Positions 25,108 through 34,137 of a stretch of 64,000 nt of DNA are shown here, piece by piece; the stretch's first letter is position 1, and the number at the start of each line of letters is the position of its first letter. Source of the DNA: Serratia plymuthica NBRC 102599 (lineage in GTDB: Bacteria > Pseudomonadota > Gammaproteobacteria > Enterobacterales > Enterobacteriaceae); assembly GCF_001590925.1 (NCBI RefSeq), contig NZ_BCTU01000007.1, positions 62,001 to 126,000 of the forward strand, written 5' to 3'. Below the pieces are notes generated by a model. That model was not told where the DNA came from. It did not search any database and worked only from the letters and a program-made list of their open reading frames with translations. The translations under genes were made by a program, and so were the position numbers.

Positions 25108-27540
25108 TTAACCGTCGTAACTGCGGAACAATGCCTGGCCGCGCAACAGCCGTACGCCCAGCCAGCCGCCGCACAGCGACAACAGCAGCGCACTGAGCAA
25201 CGGCAACGCCCACCACAGCACCGGCGTGGGGGCCCACGGGAAGTCGAATACCTGGCTTTGCAGCAACCATAGCGCCGCTTCCGCCCCCACCGCCGCCGCG
25301 ATGCCCGCCACCAGCCCCAGCAGCGCAAACTCGCACCACAGCGTGCTGCGCAACAAGCGCTTGCCGGCCCCCAGAGTACGGTACACCACCAGTTCCTGCC
25401 GCCGTTGCCGCATGCCCACCTGCACCTGCGCCATCAGCAACAAGCCACCGCAGAGCACCACCAGCACCACCATCACCTCCAGCGCGCGGCTGACCTGTTG
25501 CAGCACCCCGCCGACCTGTTTGAGGATTGACCCGATGTCCAGCAGGCTAAGCGTCGGGAATTGCCGGTTGAGCTGGGTCAGCATCTGGCCGTCCCCGTCA
25601 TAGCGGAAGCTGGTAAGCCAGGTCTGCGGTTGACCGTCCAGCGCACCCGGCGGGAAGATGAAGTAAAAGTTCGGCTTCAGGCTTTCCCAGTCCACCTGCC
25701 GCAGGCTGGTGACCCTGGCGCTGAACGACTGGGTATCGCCGCTGAAGGTCAGCGTGTCGCCCAGCTTAACCTTGAGGCGCCCGGCAATGCCCTGATCCAT
25801 CGACACCTCACCGGCCTTCGGCGGCCAACTGCCCGCCAGTAGCGGATTGTGCGCCGGCAGATCCGCCAGCCAGGTCAGGTTCAGCTCGCGGTTAACCGCC
25901 TCACCGCCCGGATCGTCCTCATGCACCCGTTCGGTCGCCACCTGCTGATTAATCTCGGTCAGGCGCACGCGTACAATCGGGTAATAAGTTTCCGGCTTGA
26001 CCTGATGCTGTTGCAGGAAGGTTTTCACCTGCGGCACCTGCGCTTCAGTCAGGTTCAGCAGGAAGTAGTTCGGGCTGTCCGGCGGCAGTTGCTGTTGCCA
26101 GCGGTCGAGCAGATCGCCACGCAGTACCAGCAACAACGCCAGCAACATAAACGACAGCGAAAACGCCGCCAGTTGGCTGACCGTTACCCAGGGCTGATGC
26201 AGCAGACGATTGACCGCCAGCCGCAGCGCCAGATTCTTCAGCGTAATGCGGCGCAACAGCAGCAGGCTGCCCCAGCCGATAGCCCCCAACAACAGCGCCA
26301 ACACCAGAATACCGGCGAGGATCGACCACAGCAGCGTGCTGGCTCCCATCAAGGCCGTCAGCAGCGCCACCACAATCACCGCCGTTACCGGCAAGAAATA
26401 GCGCAGCGGCCAGACGTTGGCCACCACGTCGCGGCGCAATACCCGTAGCGGTTGGGTCGCCAGCAACTGCCGGTACGGCCGCAGCCCCACCAGCAGCGAA
26501 ATCATCAGCAACGCGCCGACCGCCCACAACCACGGCCAGGCCCCGGCGGCCGGCAGTTCCGCCGGTAGCACCGGCGCCAGCAGCCGAATCAGCACCGCTT
26601 CAAACCCCAGGCCGATAATGCCGCCGCACGCTGCCGCCAGCGAAATGACCGCCAGCCACTGGCCGACAATCAGCTTGCGCAAGGCGCTGCGGCCGGCACC
26701 CAGCGTTTTCAGCACCGCGATCAGATCATAACGGCTGCGGCAATAGTGGCCCATGGCCACCGCCACGGCGGCAATCGACAGCAGCAGAGTCAGCAGCGCC
26801 GACAACAGCAGGAACTGTTGCGATCGTTGCAGCGATTTGCCCAGCGCGCTGCCGGACTCCTGCAACCCAAACCAACGCTGGTCGGGCTGGAGCTGTGGCG
26901 TCAGGCGCGTTTCGTAACGCTGAATGTCCTCCGGCGAACCGGCGAACATATAGCGGTAACTCAGGCGGCTCCCCGGTTGCACCGCCCCGGTTTTATCCAC
27001 ATCCGCCAGGTTGATCATGATGCGCGGCGCAGTCTGGAACGGATTGAAGCCGGAGTCCGGCTCCTGAAGGATTTCACCGGCAATGCGCAGGCGGGTGTCG
27101 CCCACGTCCAGCGAGTCCCCCACTTTCACATTCAGCAACGCCAGCAAACGCGGCGCCACCAGTACCGACCCCGGAGCAAGCTTGACGTTGGCCGGGCGCG
27201 TCTCCAGCTTGCCGTACAGCGGATAGGCCAGATCGGTGGCCTTCACGTCCGCCAACTGCGGCCGGTCACCGGCGTAGGTCATGGTGGTGAACGACAGCTG
27301 GCGGCTCACTTTCAGCCCTTCTTGTTGCGCATCCAGCAGCCAGCCTTCCGGTACTGGTCGCGCGCTGCGCAGCACCCGGTCACCGGCGATAAAATCACGG
27401 CTTTGCTGGCTCAGCCCCTTGTCCATGCGATCGCTGATGCTGCCCAGCGCCAGCACGCAGGCCATCGACAGCGTCAGCGCCAGCCAAACGATCAGCAGTG
27501 ACGGCGAACGCCATTCCCGCCAAAACCAACGCCAGATCAT
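25108..27540 (-). CDS. ybbP: ABC transporter permease YbbP (FtsX-like)
   Basis: This protein of about 810 residues is an FtsX/MacB-type permease with two repeated sets of membrane segments and large periplasmic regions. Blocks such as QQFLLLSALLTLLLSIAAVAVAM, LLVGLRPYRQLLATQPLRVLR and QVQVGMRQRRQELVVYRTLGAG match E. coli YbbP. The ATG at 27540 overlaps the ybbA stop (ATGA), so the two are coupled. The substrate is not established; lipoprotein or membrane-lipid handling has been suggested for such systems because of their link to tesA. Confidence 0.93.
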   Translation of the reverse strand: MIWRWFWREWRSPSLLIVWLALTLSMACVLALGSISDRMDKGLSQQSRDFIAGDRVLRSARPVPEGWLLDAQQEGLKVSRQLSFTTMTYAGDRPQLADVKATDLAYPLYGKLETRPANVKLAPGSVLVAPRLLALLNVKVGDSLDVGDTRLRIAGEILQEPDSGFNPFQTAPRIMINLADVDKTGAVQPGSRLSYRYMFAGSPEDIQRYETRLTPQLQPDQRWFGLQESGSALGKSLQRSQQFLLLSALLTLLLSIAAVAVAMGHYCRSRYDLIAVLKTLGAGRSALRKLIVGQWLAVISLAAACGGIIGLGFEAVLIRLLAPVLPAELPAAGAWPWLWAVGALLMISLLVGLRPYRQLLATQPLRVLRRDVVANVWPLRYFLPVTAVIVVALLTALMGASTLLWSILAGILVLALLLGAIGWGSLLLLRRITLKNLALRLAVNRLLHQPWVTVSQLAAFSLSFMLLALLLVLRGDLLDRWQQQLPPDSPNYFLLNLTEAQVPQVKTFLQQHQVKPETYYPIVRVRLTEINQQVATERVHEDDPGGEAVNRELNLTWLADLPAHNPLLAGSWPPKAGEVSMDQGIAGRLKVKLGDTLTFSGDTQSFSARVTSLRQVDWESLKPNFYFIFPPGALDGQPQTWLTSFRYDGDGQMLTQLNRQFPTLSLLDIGSILKQVGGVLQQVSRALEVMVVLVVLCGGLLLMAQVQVGMRQRRQELVVYRTLGAGKRLLRSTLWCEFALLGLVAGIAAAVGAEAALWLLQSQVFDFPWAPTPVLWWALPLLSALLLSLCGGWLGVRLLRGQALFRSYDG

Positions 27541-28223
27541 GCTTCCTCCCACAGCTTGCCTTCACGCAGGCGCAACCGCCGCTGGCAGCGCGCCGCCAGG
27601 GTTTCGTCATGGGTGACCAAGATCAGGGTGGTGGCGAAATCGCGGTTGAGGGAGAACAGCAAATCGGCGATGCGTTCGCCGGTCTGGCGATCGAGGTTGC
27701 CGGTCGGCTCATCGGCAAACAGCACCCGCGGCCGGCCGCTGAACGCACGCGCCAACGCGACCCGCTGCTGCTCGCCGCCGGAAAGTTGCGCCGGCAGGTG
27801 ATCGAGCCGTTTGCCCAGCCCCAGTTGCTCGAGCAACTGAACCGCCTGCTCGCGGCTCTGCCTGTCGCTTTCGCCGCGCAGCAGCGCCGGCAGTTGCACG
27901 TTCTCCAGCGCGTTGAGCGTCGGCACCAGCATGAATGACTGAAATACAAAGCCGACGTTTTTGGCACGCAGGGCCGCGCGCCCTTCTTCGTCCAGCGCGG
28001 TCAGCGATTCCCCCAACAAATGCACGTCCCCTTCACTGCCGTCGTCCAAGCCGGCGAGGATCCCCAGCAGCGTCGATTTACCTGAGCCGGATTCACCAAT
28101 CAGGGCAATTGTCTGTGCGGGTTTGACAACCAGCTCGACTCCGGTAAGGATGGAGAGCTGATGCTCACCCTGACCAACGTGTTTACTAAGATGATGAACT
28201 TCAAGAACGTTTTCCGCTGGCAT
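27537..28223 (-). CDS. ybbA: ABC transporter ATP-binding protein YbbA
   Basis: This 228-residue LolD/MacB-type ATPase has Walker A GESGSGKS, Q-loop FVFQSFMLVP, signature LSGGEQQR, Walker B VLFADEPTG and the switch histidine in LVTHD. It powers the YbbP permease, which it overlaps by four bases. Its 5' end overlaps the divergent tesA start by about 33 bp, as in E. coli. Confidence 0.95.
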   Translation of the reverse strand: MPAENVLEVHHLSKHVGQGEHQLSILTGVELVVKPAQTIALIGESGSGKSTLLGILAGLDDGSEGDVHLLGESLTALDEEGRAALRAKNVGFVFQSFMLVPTLNALENVQLPALLRGESDRQSREQAVQLLEQLGLGKRLDHLPAQLSGGEQQRVALARAFSGRPRVLFADEPTGNLDRQTGERIADLLFSLNRDFATTLILVTHDETLAARCQRRLRLREGKLWEEA

Positions 28224-28832
28224 CTTCCCTTCCTTTTGCTGTTGGGATTATTCAGTTTACGCGCTGTCGCCGCCGATACCTTATTGATTTTAGGCGACAG
28301 TTTAAGCGCCGGTTACCGCTTGCCGGTGGCGCAGGCCTGGCCGACGCTGCTGGCCGACCAATGGCAGAAAAAACCGGGCGATCCGCAGTTGGTGAACGCC
28401 AGCATCAGCGGCGACACCGCCGCACAAGGGCTGGCGCGCTTGCCCGCCCTGCTGAAACAACACCAACCGCGCTGGGTGCTGATCGAACTGGGTGCCAACG
28501 ACGGCCTGCGCGGTTTCCCGGCGCAGGACGTGCAACGCGATCTCAGCCAGATCATTACTCTGGTGCAGCAGGCCGGTGCGCAGCCGCTGCTGATGCAAAT
28601 CCACATTCCGCCCAACTATGGCCGCCGCTATACCGAGGCTTTCAGCGCGATTTACCCGCAGCTTGCCGGGCAGTTCAACATTCCGCTGCTGCCGTTCTAC
28701 ATGGAACAGGTGGTGATCAAAGCAGAATGGATGCAGGATGACGGATTGCACCCCAATAAGGACGCCCAACCGTTTATCGCCACCTGGATGGCGGAACGCC
28801 TGGAACCTCTAGTAAAACATGAGTCTAACTAA
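28191..28832 (+). CDS. tesA: periplasmic acyl-CoA thioesterase I / lysophospholipase L1
   Basis: This SGNH hydrolase has a signal peptide (MMNFKNVFRWHLPFLLLLG, cut after AVAA). Catalytic blocks are GDSLSAGY with the serine nucleophile, SISGDT, ELGANDGLRG and the Asp/His pair in DDGLHPNKD. It hydrolyses acyl thioesters and lysophospholipids in the periplasm. The start at 28191 is chosen because it gives the usual MMNF signal peptide; an upstream in-frame start exists at 28161. Confidence 0.95.
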   Translation: MMNFKNVFRWHLPFLLLLGLFSLRAVAADTLLILGDSLSAGYRLPVAQAWPTLLADQWQKKPGDPQLVNASISGDTAAQGLARLPALLKQHQPRWVLIELGANDGLRGFPAQDVQRDLSQIITLVQQAGAQPLLMQIHIPPNYGRRYTEAFSAIYPQLAGQFNIPLLPFYMEQVVIKAEWMQDDGLHPNKDAQPFIATWMAERLEPLVKHESN

Positions 28833-28857
28833 ATAGGGTTGTACACTAGGTAAAGTT

Positions 28858-29634
28858 ATGCAAAAAGCGGTATTGATAACCGGCTGTTCCAGCGGGATAG
28901 GACTGATTGCAGCGCAAGATCTGCGTAATCGCGGCTACCGGGTGCTGGCCGCCTGTCGCAAGCCGCAGGACGTGGAGAACATGCGTCAACTGGGGCTGGA
29001 AGGCATTGAGCTGGATCTGGACGACAGCGACAGCGTCGAACGCGCCGCGGCGCAGGTGATCGCGCTGACCGGCGGCCGGCTGTATGGCCTGTTCAACAAT
29101 GGCGGTTTCGGCGTTTACGGCCCGCTGAGCAGCATTTCCCGTCAACAGCTGGAGCGGCAATTCTCCACCAACCTGTTTGGCACCCACCAGTTGACCCAGT
29201 TGCTGTTGCCGGCGATGCTGCCGCACGGCGAAGGGCGCATTATTCAAACCAGTTCGGTGATGGGGCTGGTCTCCAGCGCCGGACGCGGCGCCTATGCCGC
29301 CAGCAAGTTTGCGCTGGAAGCCTGGTCCGACGCGCTGCGCATGGAGCTGCACGGTACCGGCATTCAGGTCAGCCTGATTGAACCCGGCCCGATTTCGACC
29401 CACTTTACCCAGAACGTGAACCAGGCGCAGAGCGATAATCCGGTGCATAACCCCGGCATCGCCAAACGCTTGACGCTGCCGCCGGAGGCCATTTTGCCCA
29501 AGTTGCGCCACGCGCTGGAAAACCCGCGCGCCAGGCTGCGCTATCCGGTGACCCTGCTGGCGCACGCGCTGAGCATATTGCGCCGCATCCTGCCCGGCCG
29601 CTGCCTGGACTGGCTGCTGCGCAGCAACGGTTAA
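28858..29634 (+). CDS. ybbO: short-chain dehydrogenase YbbO
   Basis: This 258-residue SDR has the cofactor loop TGCSSGIG, the NNGGFGVYG segment (NNAG-like), catalytic serine in QTSSVMG and YAASK. In E. coli YbbO is an NADP-dependent aldehyde reductase with uncertain physiological substrate. It begins 25 bp after tesA in the same direction. Confidence 0.93.
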   Translation: MQKAVLITGCSSGIGLIAAQDLRNRGYRVLAACRKPQDVENMRQLGLEGIELDLDDSDSVERAAAQVIALTGGRLYGLFNNGGFGVYGPLSSISRQQLERQFSTNLFGTHQLTQLLLPAMLPHGEGRIIQTSSVMGLVSSAGRGAYAASKFALEAWSDALRMELHGTGIQVSLIEPGPISTHFTQNVNQAQSDNPVHNPGIAKRLTLPPEAILPKLRHALENPRARLRYPVTLLAHALSILRRILPGRCLDWLLRSNG

Positions 29635-29713
29635 TTTGGGCGCCGGGGTTGAAGAATGCCGCCCCGCCCCCATCTAAGAGCCAATGGCTCCGCAAGATCA
29701 GAGAGAGAATCAC

Positions 29714-30568
29714 ATGCTAGCTCAAGCTGTTGTTGATATTAACGAAACAAACCTGCACCAAACGCTGGAACAATCGATGTCCCTGCCGGTGCTGTTCTAC
29801 TTCTGGTCAGATCGCAGCCAACACTGTCTGCAGCTCACCCCGATCCTGGATAAGCTGGCGGCGGAATATGCCGGTCAGTTCATATTGGCCAAAGTGGACT
29901 GCGACGTAGAACAAGCGATCGCCGCCCAGTTCGGGCTGCGCTCCCTCCCTACGGTTTACCTGTTCAAAGACGGCCAACCGGTCGATGGCTTCCAGGGCCC
30001 GCAGCCGGAAGACGTCATCCGCGAATTCCTGCAGCGCTTCCTGCCGAAGGCAGAAGATCTGAAACTGGCGCAGGCAACCGATCTGCTGGCCGAAGGCAAC
30101 GCGGCTGAAGCGCTGCCGCTGTTGAAAGACGCCTGGCAAGCCAGCCAGCAACGCAGCGATATCGGCCTGACACTGGCAGAAACCCAGATTGCGCTGAACC
30201 GCAGCGAAGACGCCGAGGCGGTGCTGGCGACCATCCCATTGCAGGATCGCGATACCCGTTATCAGGGCCTGGTAGCGCAAATTGAGTTGCTGAAGCAGGC
30301 GGCCGACACGCCGGAAATCCAGTTGTTGCAGCAACAGGTGCAACAACAGCCGGAGAACGTCGAGCTGGCCGTGCAACTGGCGCTGCAACTGCATCAGGTT
30401 GGGCGCAACGAAGAAGCGCTGGAACTGCTGATGGGGCATTTGAAGAAAGATCTGGCTGCCGCCAACGGCAGCGCGCGCAAGACGCTGATGGATATTCTGG
30501 CCGCACTGGGCACCGGTGACGCGCTGGCCGCCAAGTACCGCCGTCAGCTGTACTCTCTGCTCTACTGA
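29714..30568 (+). CDS. cnoX: thioredoxin-like chaperone-redoxin CnoX
   Basis: This 284-residue protein (YbbN) has an N-terminal thioredoxin fold whose active site is SDRSQHC, that is SxxC rather than CxxC. A tetratricopeptide-like C-terminal region follows (EAEDAEAVL-type repeats, [18 protein letters not shown]). It protects proteins from oxidative aggregation and works with GroEL/DnaK. The length equals E. coli CnoX when started at 29714. A MITE-like repeat begins right after its stop codon. Confidence 0.94.
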   Translation: MLAQAVVDINETNLHQTLEQSMSLPVLFYFWSDRSQHCLQLTPILDKLAAEYAGQFILAKVDCDVEQAIAAQFGLRSLPTVYLFKDGQPVDGFQGPQPEDVIREFLQRFLPKAEDLKLAQATDLLAEGNAAEALPLLKDAWQASQQRSDIGLTLAETQIALNRSEDAEAVLATIPLQDRDTRYQGLVAQIELLKQAADTPEIQLLQQQVQQQPENVELAVQLALQLHQVGRNEEALELLMGHLKKDLAAANGSARKTLMDILAALGTGDALAAKYRRQLYSLLY

Positions 30569-30569
30569 T

Positions 30570-30848
30570 ATACCCTTCGTCTTTCCAGCCGCATCGTTGT
30601 TGGCTTCACGTTCGAACCCCAGTCACTTAGTTATCTAAGCTCCTGGGGTTTCTCGCGTTTGCCGCCTAGATACAACTGGAAATCCATTGGGTCTCTATCC
30701 CAAAGTAAATAATTGAGGAAATATCCTCTAAATAGTTCGAGTTGCATCCAGGCGGCAAGTTTGTAAGTCCCCAGGAGCTTACTCAAGTAAGTGACTGGGG
30801 TGAGCAAACGCAGCCAACGCCGAGGCAGCTTGAAATATGACGAGGATA
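30570..30848. repeat. MITE-like element made of two inverted palindromic arms
   Basis: The left arm begins TATACCCTTCGTCTTTC and contains the palindrome CCCCAGTCACTTAG/CTAAGCTCCTGGGG (30633-30665). The right arm, read on the minus strand, begins ATCCTCGTCATATTTCAAGC and contains CCCCAGTCACTTAC/GTAAGCTCCTGGGG. The arms align over about 110 bp with about 60 bp between them. The element fills the space between the convergent cnoX and cfa stop codons, ending next to that of cfa. No coding potential. A diverged relative lies at 54188-54370. Confidence 0.85.
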
Positions 30849-32000
30849 TTAGCGGTAAACCCGTACCCCACCTTCGACGCCTTTCGGGCTGAACAACACT
30901 TGCCACAGCTGAATATCGCGTGAACGGAACGCGCCGGCGCAGGCATTCAGGTAATAAGTGAACATCCGCTCGAAGCGTTCAGAGTAATTTTCTGACAACG
31001 CCGGCCACGCCCGTTTGAAATTCTCATACCAGGCCATCAGCGTGCGATCGTAATCGGCGCCGATATTGTGCCAATCCTCCATCACAAAACGCTTTTCGCT
31101 GGCTTCGGCGATGTGGCGCACCGAAGGCAGACAGCCGTTGGGGAAAATGTATTTATCAATCCAGGCATCGACATGGAGATTGGTTTGGTTGGCACCAATG
31201 GTGTGCAGCAGGAACAGGCCATCGGGCTTCAAATTGCGCGCCGCGACGCTGAAATAGGTGTCGTAGTTTTTCGGCCCGACATGTTCAAACATGCCGACGG
31301 AAACAATGCGGTCAAACTGGCGGTTCAAATCGCGGTAATCCTGCAGCAGGATCTCCACGTCCAGCCCCTGGCAGCGTTCCTGCGCCAGCTTTTGCTGCTC
31401 GGCGGAAATGGTCACGCCGTACACCGATACGCCGTAGTTTTCCGCCGCATATTGCGCCAGCCCGCCCCAACCGCAGCCGATGTCCAGCAGCGACATGCCC
31501 GGTTTCAGTTGCAGCTTCTCGCAGATCATTTTCAGCTTGGCCAGTTGTGCCTGCTCCAGCGTTTCCGCGTCCTTCCAGTAACCGCAGGAATATTGCATAT
31601 AGGGATCGAGCATCGCACGAAACAGATCGTTGCCGATGTCGTAATGCTCTTTCCCCACCTGCCAGGCGCGTTTGCGCGATTGCCGGTTAAACAGCCGCGC
31701 ACAGGCGATCCGCGTAATGTCCGCCAGGCTTTTGGGCAGGCGTTCATCAACGCCGAAATGCAGGATGCGGGTAAACAGCGCGTCCAGTCTTTCGCAATCC
31801 CACCAGCCGTCCATATAGCTTTCGCCAAACCCGAGCGAGCCTTCCTGCAGAATGCGTTTAAATAAGCCCGGATTGTGCACCTGAAGATCAAATGCATTAT
31901 TCCCGTTGATGGTAATGCCGGCTGCAGCCAACATTTCTTCCACGATGAGATACCAGCGATCTTTTTTCTGGGCGAGTTCATCGACACTGATTGAGTCCAT
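30849..32000 (-). CDS. cfa: cyclopropane-fatty-acyl-phospholipid synthase
   Basis: This 383-residue protein transfers a methylene from SAM to cis double bonds of membrane phospholipid acyl chains. Seen: a domain about 1-120 with GFGESYMDGWWDCERLD, the SAM-binding LLDIGCGWGGLAQYAA, YGVTISAEQ, SVGMFEHVG and the terminal YYLNACAGAFRSRDIQLWQVLFSP. Its length is that of E. coli Cfa. Unlike in E. coli it sits between cnoX and qmcA. Confidence 0.96.
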   Translation of the reverse strand: MDSISVDELAQKKDRWYLIVEEMLAAAGITINGNNAFDLQVHNPGLFKRILQEGSLGFGESYMDGWWDCERLDALFTRILHFGVDERLPKSLADITRIACARLFNRQSRKRAWQVGKEHYDIGNDLFRAMLDPYMQYSCGYWKDAETLEQAQLAKLKMICEKLQLKPGMSLLDIGCGWGGLAQYAAENYGVSVYGVTISAEQQKLAQERCQGLDVEILLQDYRDLNRQFDRIVSVGMFEHVGPKNYDTYFSVAARNLKPDGLFLLHTIGANQTNLHVDAWIDKYIFPNGCLPSVRHIAEASEKRFVMEDWHNIGADYDRTLMAWYENFKRAWPALSENYSERFERMFTYYLNACAGAFRSRDIQLWQVLFSPKGVEGGVRVYR

Positions 32001-32262
32001 AACGATCCTTGGCGCAAGATGTCACTTCAAAAAGCATAGTCGCAAATAGAAATGACAAAAGTTTGAAGATAAGCGCAGCGACAGGTTCCACTCTAGCCAA
32101 GGCAGACAACGTCATGAAATGAATTAAAATTATTGGAAACATGCCTATTTGGAATGTTATCGATCCCTTATGCTGATTTATCTCCTGAAACGACGGGGAT
32201 ATTAGGCTTTCCCCCCGCTCTGGCGTAAAATCTTCTTACATATGTCTGACAGGAGGTTTGCC

Positions 32263-33168
32263 ATGTTTACCCTTATTCCCATCGTGATTGTCGTCGCGCT
32301 GATCATCGTCTTCGCCGGCGTCAAAATTGTACCGCAAGGGTTCCAATGGACGGTGGAACGCTTCGGCCGCTACACCAAAACGCTGATGCCCGGTTTAAAT
32401 CTGGTTGTGCCCTTTATGGATCGCATCGGCAGAAAAATCAATATGATGGAACAGGTGCTGGATATTCCTTCGCAGGAAATCATCTCGCGCGATAATGCCA
32501 ACGTGGCCATCGATGCGGTGTGCTTTATCCAGGTGGTCGATCCGGCGCGCGCCGCTTACGAGGTCAGCAATCTTGAGAGGGCGATCGTCAACCTGACCAT
32601 GACCAACTTCCGTACCGTGCTCGGCTCAATGGAGCTGGACGAAATCCTGTCGCAGCGTGACAGCATCAACAGCCGCCTGCTGCATATCGTCGACGAAGCC
32701 ACCAACCCGTGGGGCGTCAAGATCACCCGTATCGAGATCCGTGATGTACGTCCACCGGCAGAGCTGATCTCGGCAATGAACGCCCAGATGAAGGCCGAAC
32801 GTACCAAGCGTGCGGACATCCTTGAGGCCGAAGGTGTGCGCCAGGCGGCCATCCTGCGCGCCGAAGGGGATAAGCAATCGCAGATCCTGAAGGCCGAGGG
32901 CGAACGCCAGTCGGCATTCCTGCAGGCCGAAGCGCGTGAACGTGCCGCAGAAGCGGAGGCGCGGGCCACTCAGTTGGTTTCCGACGCTATAGCCAGCGGC
33001 AATATCCAGGCGGTGAACTATTTTGTGGCGCAGAAATACACCGACGCGCTGCAGAAAATCGGTTCCGCCAACAACAGTAAAGTCATTATGATGCCGCTGG
33101 ACGCCAGCAGCCTGCTCGGTTCAATCGGTGGCATTGCCGAGCTGTTGAAAGACACCAAAGGCAAGTAA
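32263..33168 (+). CDS. qmcA: SPFH/stomatin-family membrane protein QmcA
   Basis: This protein of about 301 residues has an N-terminal membrane segment ([16 protein letters not shown]), an SPFH (band 7) domain ([17 protein letters not shown] ... [15 protein letters not shown]) and a helical repeat region rich in KAEGE/EAxRQ motifs. It fits E. coli QmcA, a partner of FtsH-HflKC. GGAGG lies 6 bases before the ATG at 32263. The nfeD gene follows after two bases. Confidence 0.94.
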   Translation: MFTLIPIVIVVALIIVFAGVKIVPQGFQWTVERFGRYTKTLMPGLNLVVPFMDRIGRKINMMEQVLDIPSQEIISRDNANVAIDAVCFIQVVDPARAAYEVSNLERAIVNLTMTNFRTVLGSMELDEILSQRDSINSRLLHIVDEATNPWGVKITRIEIRDVRPPAELISAMNAQMKAERTKRADILEAEGVRQAAILRAEGDKQSQILKAEGERQSAFLQAEARERAAEAEARATQLVSDAIASGNIQAVNYFVAQKYTDALQKIGSANNSKVIMMPLDASSLLGSIGGIAELLKDTKGK

Positions 33169-33170
33169 TC

Positions 33171-33632
33171 ATGCTCGAACAAATTGCAGCAAACCCGCAC
33201 TGGTTCTGGCTTTCACTCGGCGGGCTGCTGCTGGCGGCCGAGATGCTCGGTGCCAGCGGTTACCTGTTATGGAGCGGCGTGTCGGCGGTGGTGGTCGGCG
33301 CGATGATCTGGCTGCTGCCGCAACTGGCCTGGGAGTGGCAGGGGGTGATTTTTGCCGTCCTGACCATTGTCGTGGCCTATCTGTGGTGGTACTGGCTGCG
33401 CCAGCGGCCGGCGGCGGCAACCAGCGGTTCGCAGGTGCTGAACCAGCGCAACCGCCAGTTGATCGGCACCCGCGCAACGCTGACCGAAGCCATGCACAAC
33501 GGCATGGGCCGCATTAACATCGGCGACAGCAGTTGGCGCGCGCAGGCCAGTGAAGATCTGGCGATAGGAACCGAAGTGGAAGTGATCGCCGTCGAGGGTG
33601 TCACCCTGGTGATCCGTGCCGTTACGCGCTAG
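33171..33632 (+). CDS. ybbJ: NfeD-like membrane protein YbbJ
   Basis: This 153-residue protein has membrane segments in its first half ([44 protein letters not shown]) and a C-terminal OB-fold ([12 protein letters not shown] ... [29 protein letters not shown]). NfeD proteins pair with SPFH proteins; here qmcA lies two bases upstream. The stop codon shares CTAG with the convergent cueR stop. Confidence 0.92.
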   Translation: MLEQIAANPHWFWLSLGGLLLAAEMLGASGYLLWSGVSAVVVGAMIWLLPQLAWEWQGVIFAVLTIVVAYLWWYWLRQRPAAATSGSQVLNQRNRQLIGTRATLTEAMHNGMGRINIGDSSWRAQASEDLAIGTEVEVIAVEGVTLVIRAVTR

Positions 33633-34030
33633 TGATTGTGGCAGCAACCGGCCAGGTTATTAATAATGGGGCATTCCGCCCCGTCATCGCCCGGGCATTC
33701 GTTAGCCAGCGCCAGCAAACGCTGGCGCATCTCGCCCAACTCACTGATGTGCTTTTCAATATCCGCCACTTTTTGCAGCGTGCGCGCTTTGACATCGGCG
33801 CTGTGGCGGGCCGGATCGTTGAACAGCGCCACCAGCTCACGGCACTCGTCCAGGTTAAAACCCACCAGCCGCGCCTGGCGCAGCAGCGTCAGCTCTTCGA
33901 TATGCTTCGGGTTATAGCTGCGGTAACCGTTATCGGTACGGATCGGCGCGGTAACCAGCCCTTTCTCTTCATAAAAGCGGATCGCCTTGCTGGTTAAACC
34001 GGTTTTTTTCGCCACGTCGCTGATATTCAT
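33629..34030 (-). CDS. cueR: copper-responsive MerR-type activator CueR
   Basis: This 133-residue protein has a MerR helix-turn-helix ([25 protein letters not shown]), a dimerisation helix and the metal-binding loop with two cysteines ([11 protein letters not shown]). A terminal CCHNH tail completes it. It senses Cu(I), Ag(I) or Au(I) and activates copA, which is divergent. The start MNIS at 34030 is the family start. Confidence 0.96.
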   Translation of the reverse strand: MNISDVAKKTGLTSKAIRFYEEKGLVTAPIRTDNGYRSYNPKHIEELTLLRQARLVGFNLDECRELVALFNDPARHSADVKARTLQKVADIEKHISELGEMRQRLLALANECPGDDGAECPIINNLAGCCHNH

Positions 34031-34039
34031 TTTCACTCC

Positions 34040-34070
34040 TTGACCTTCCCCTTGCTGGAAGGTTTAACCT
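34040..34070 (+). promoter_or_regulatory. CueR-controlled promoter of copA
   Basis: TTGACC (34040-34045) and TAACCT (34065-34070) are separated by 19 bp, the over-long spacer typical of MerR-activated promoters. The dyad ACCTTCC (34043-34049) / GGAAGGT (34057-34063) lies in the spacer and is the CueR box. Confidence 0.93.
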
Positions 34071-34137
34071 TCATTCTTAGTGAAAATAGGCTAAGCGGTC
34101 AACCTTTAAACACCGCACTTGAGCGAGGAACCGAATC

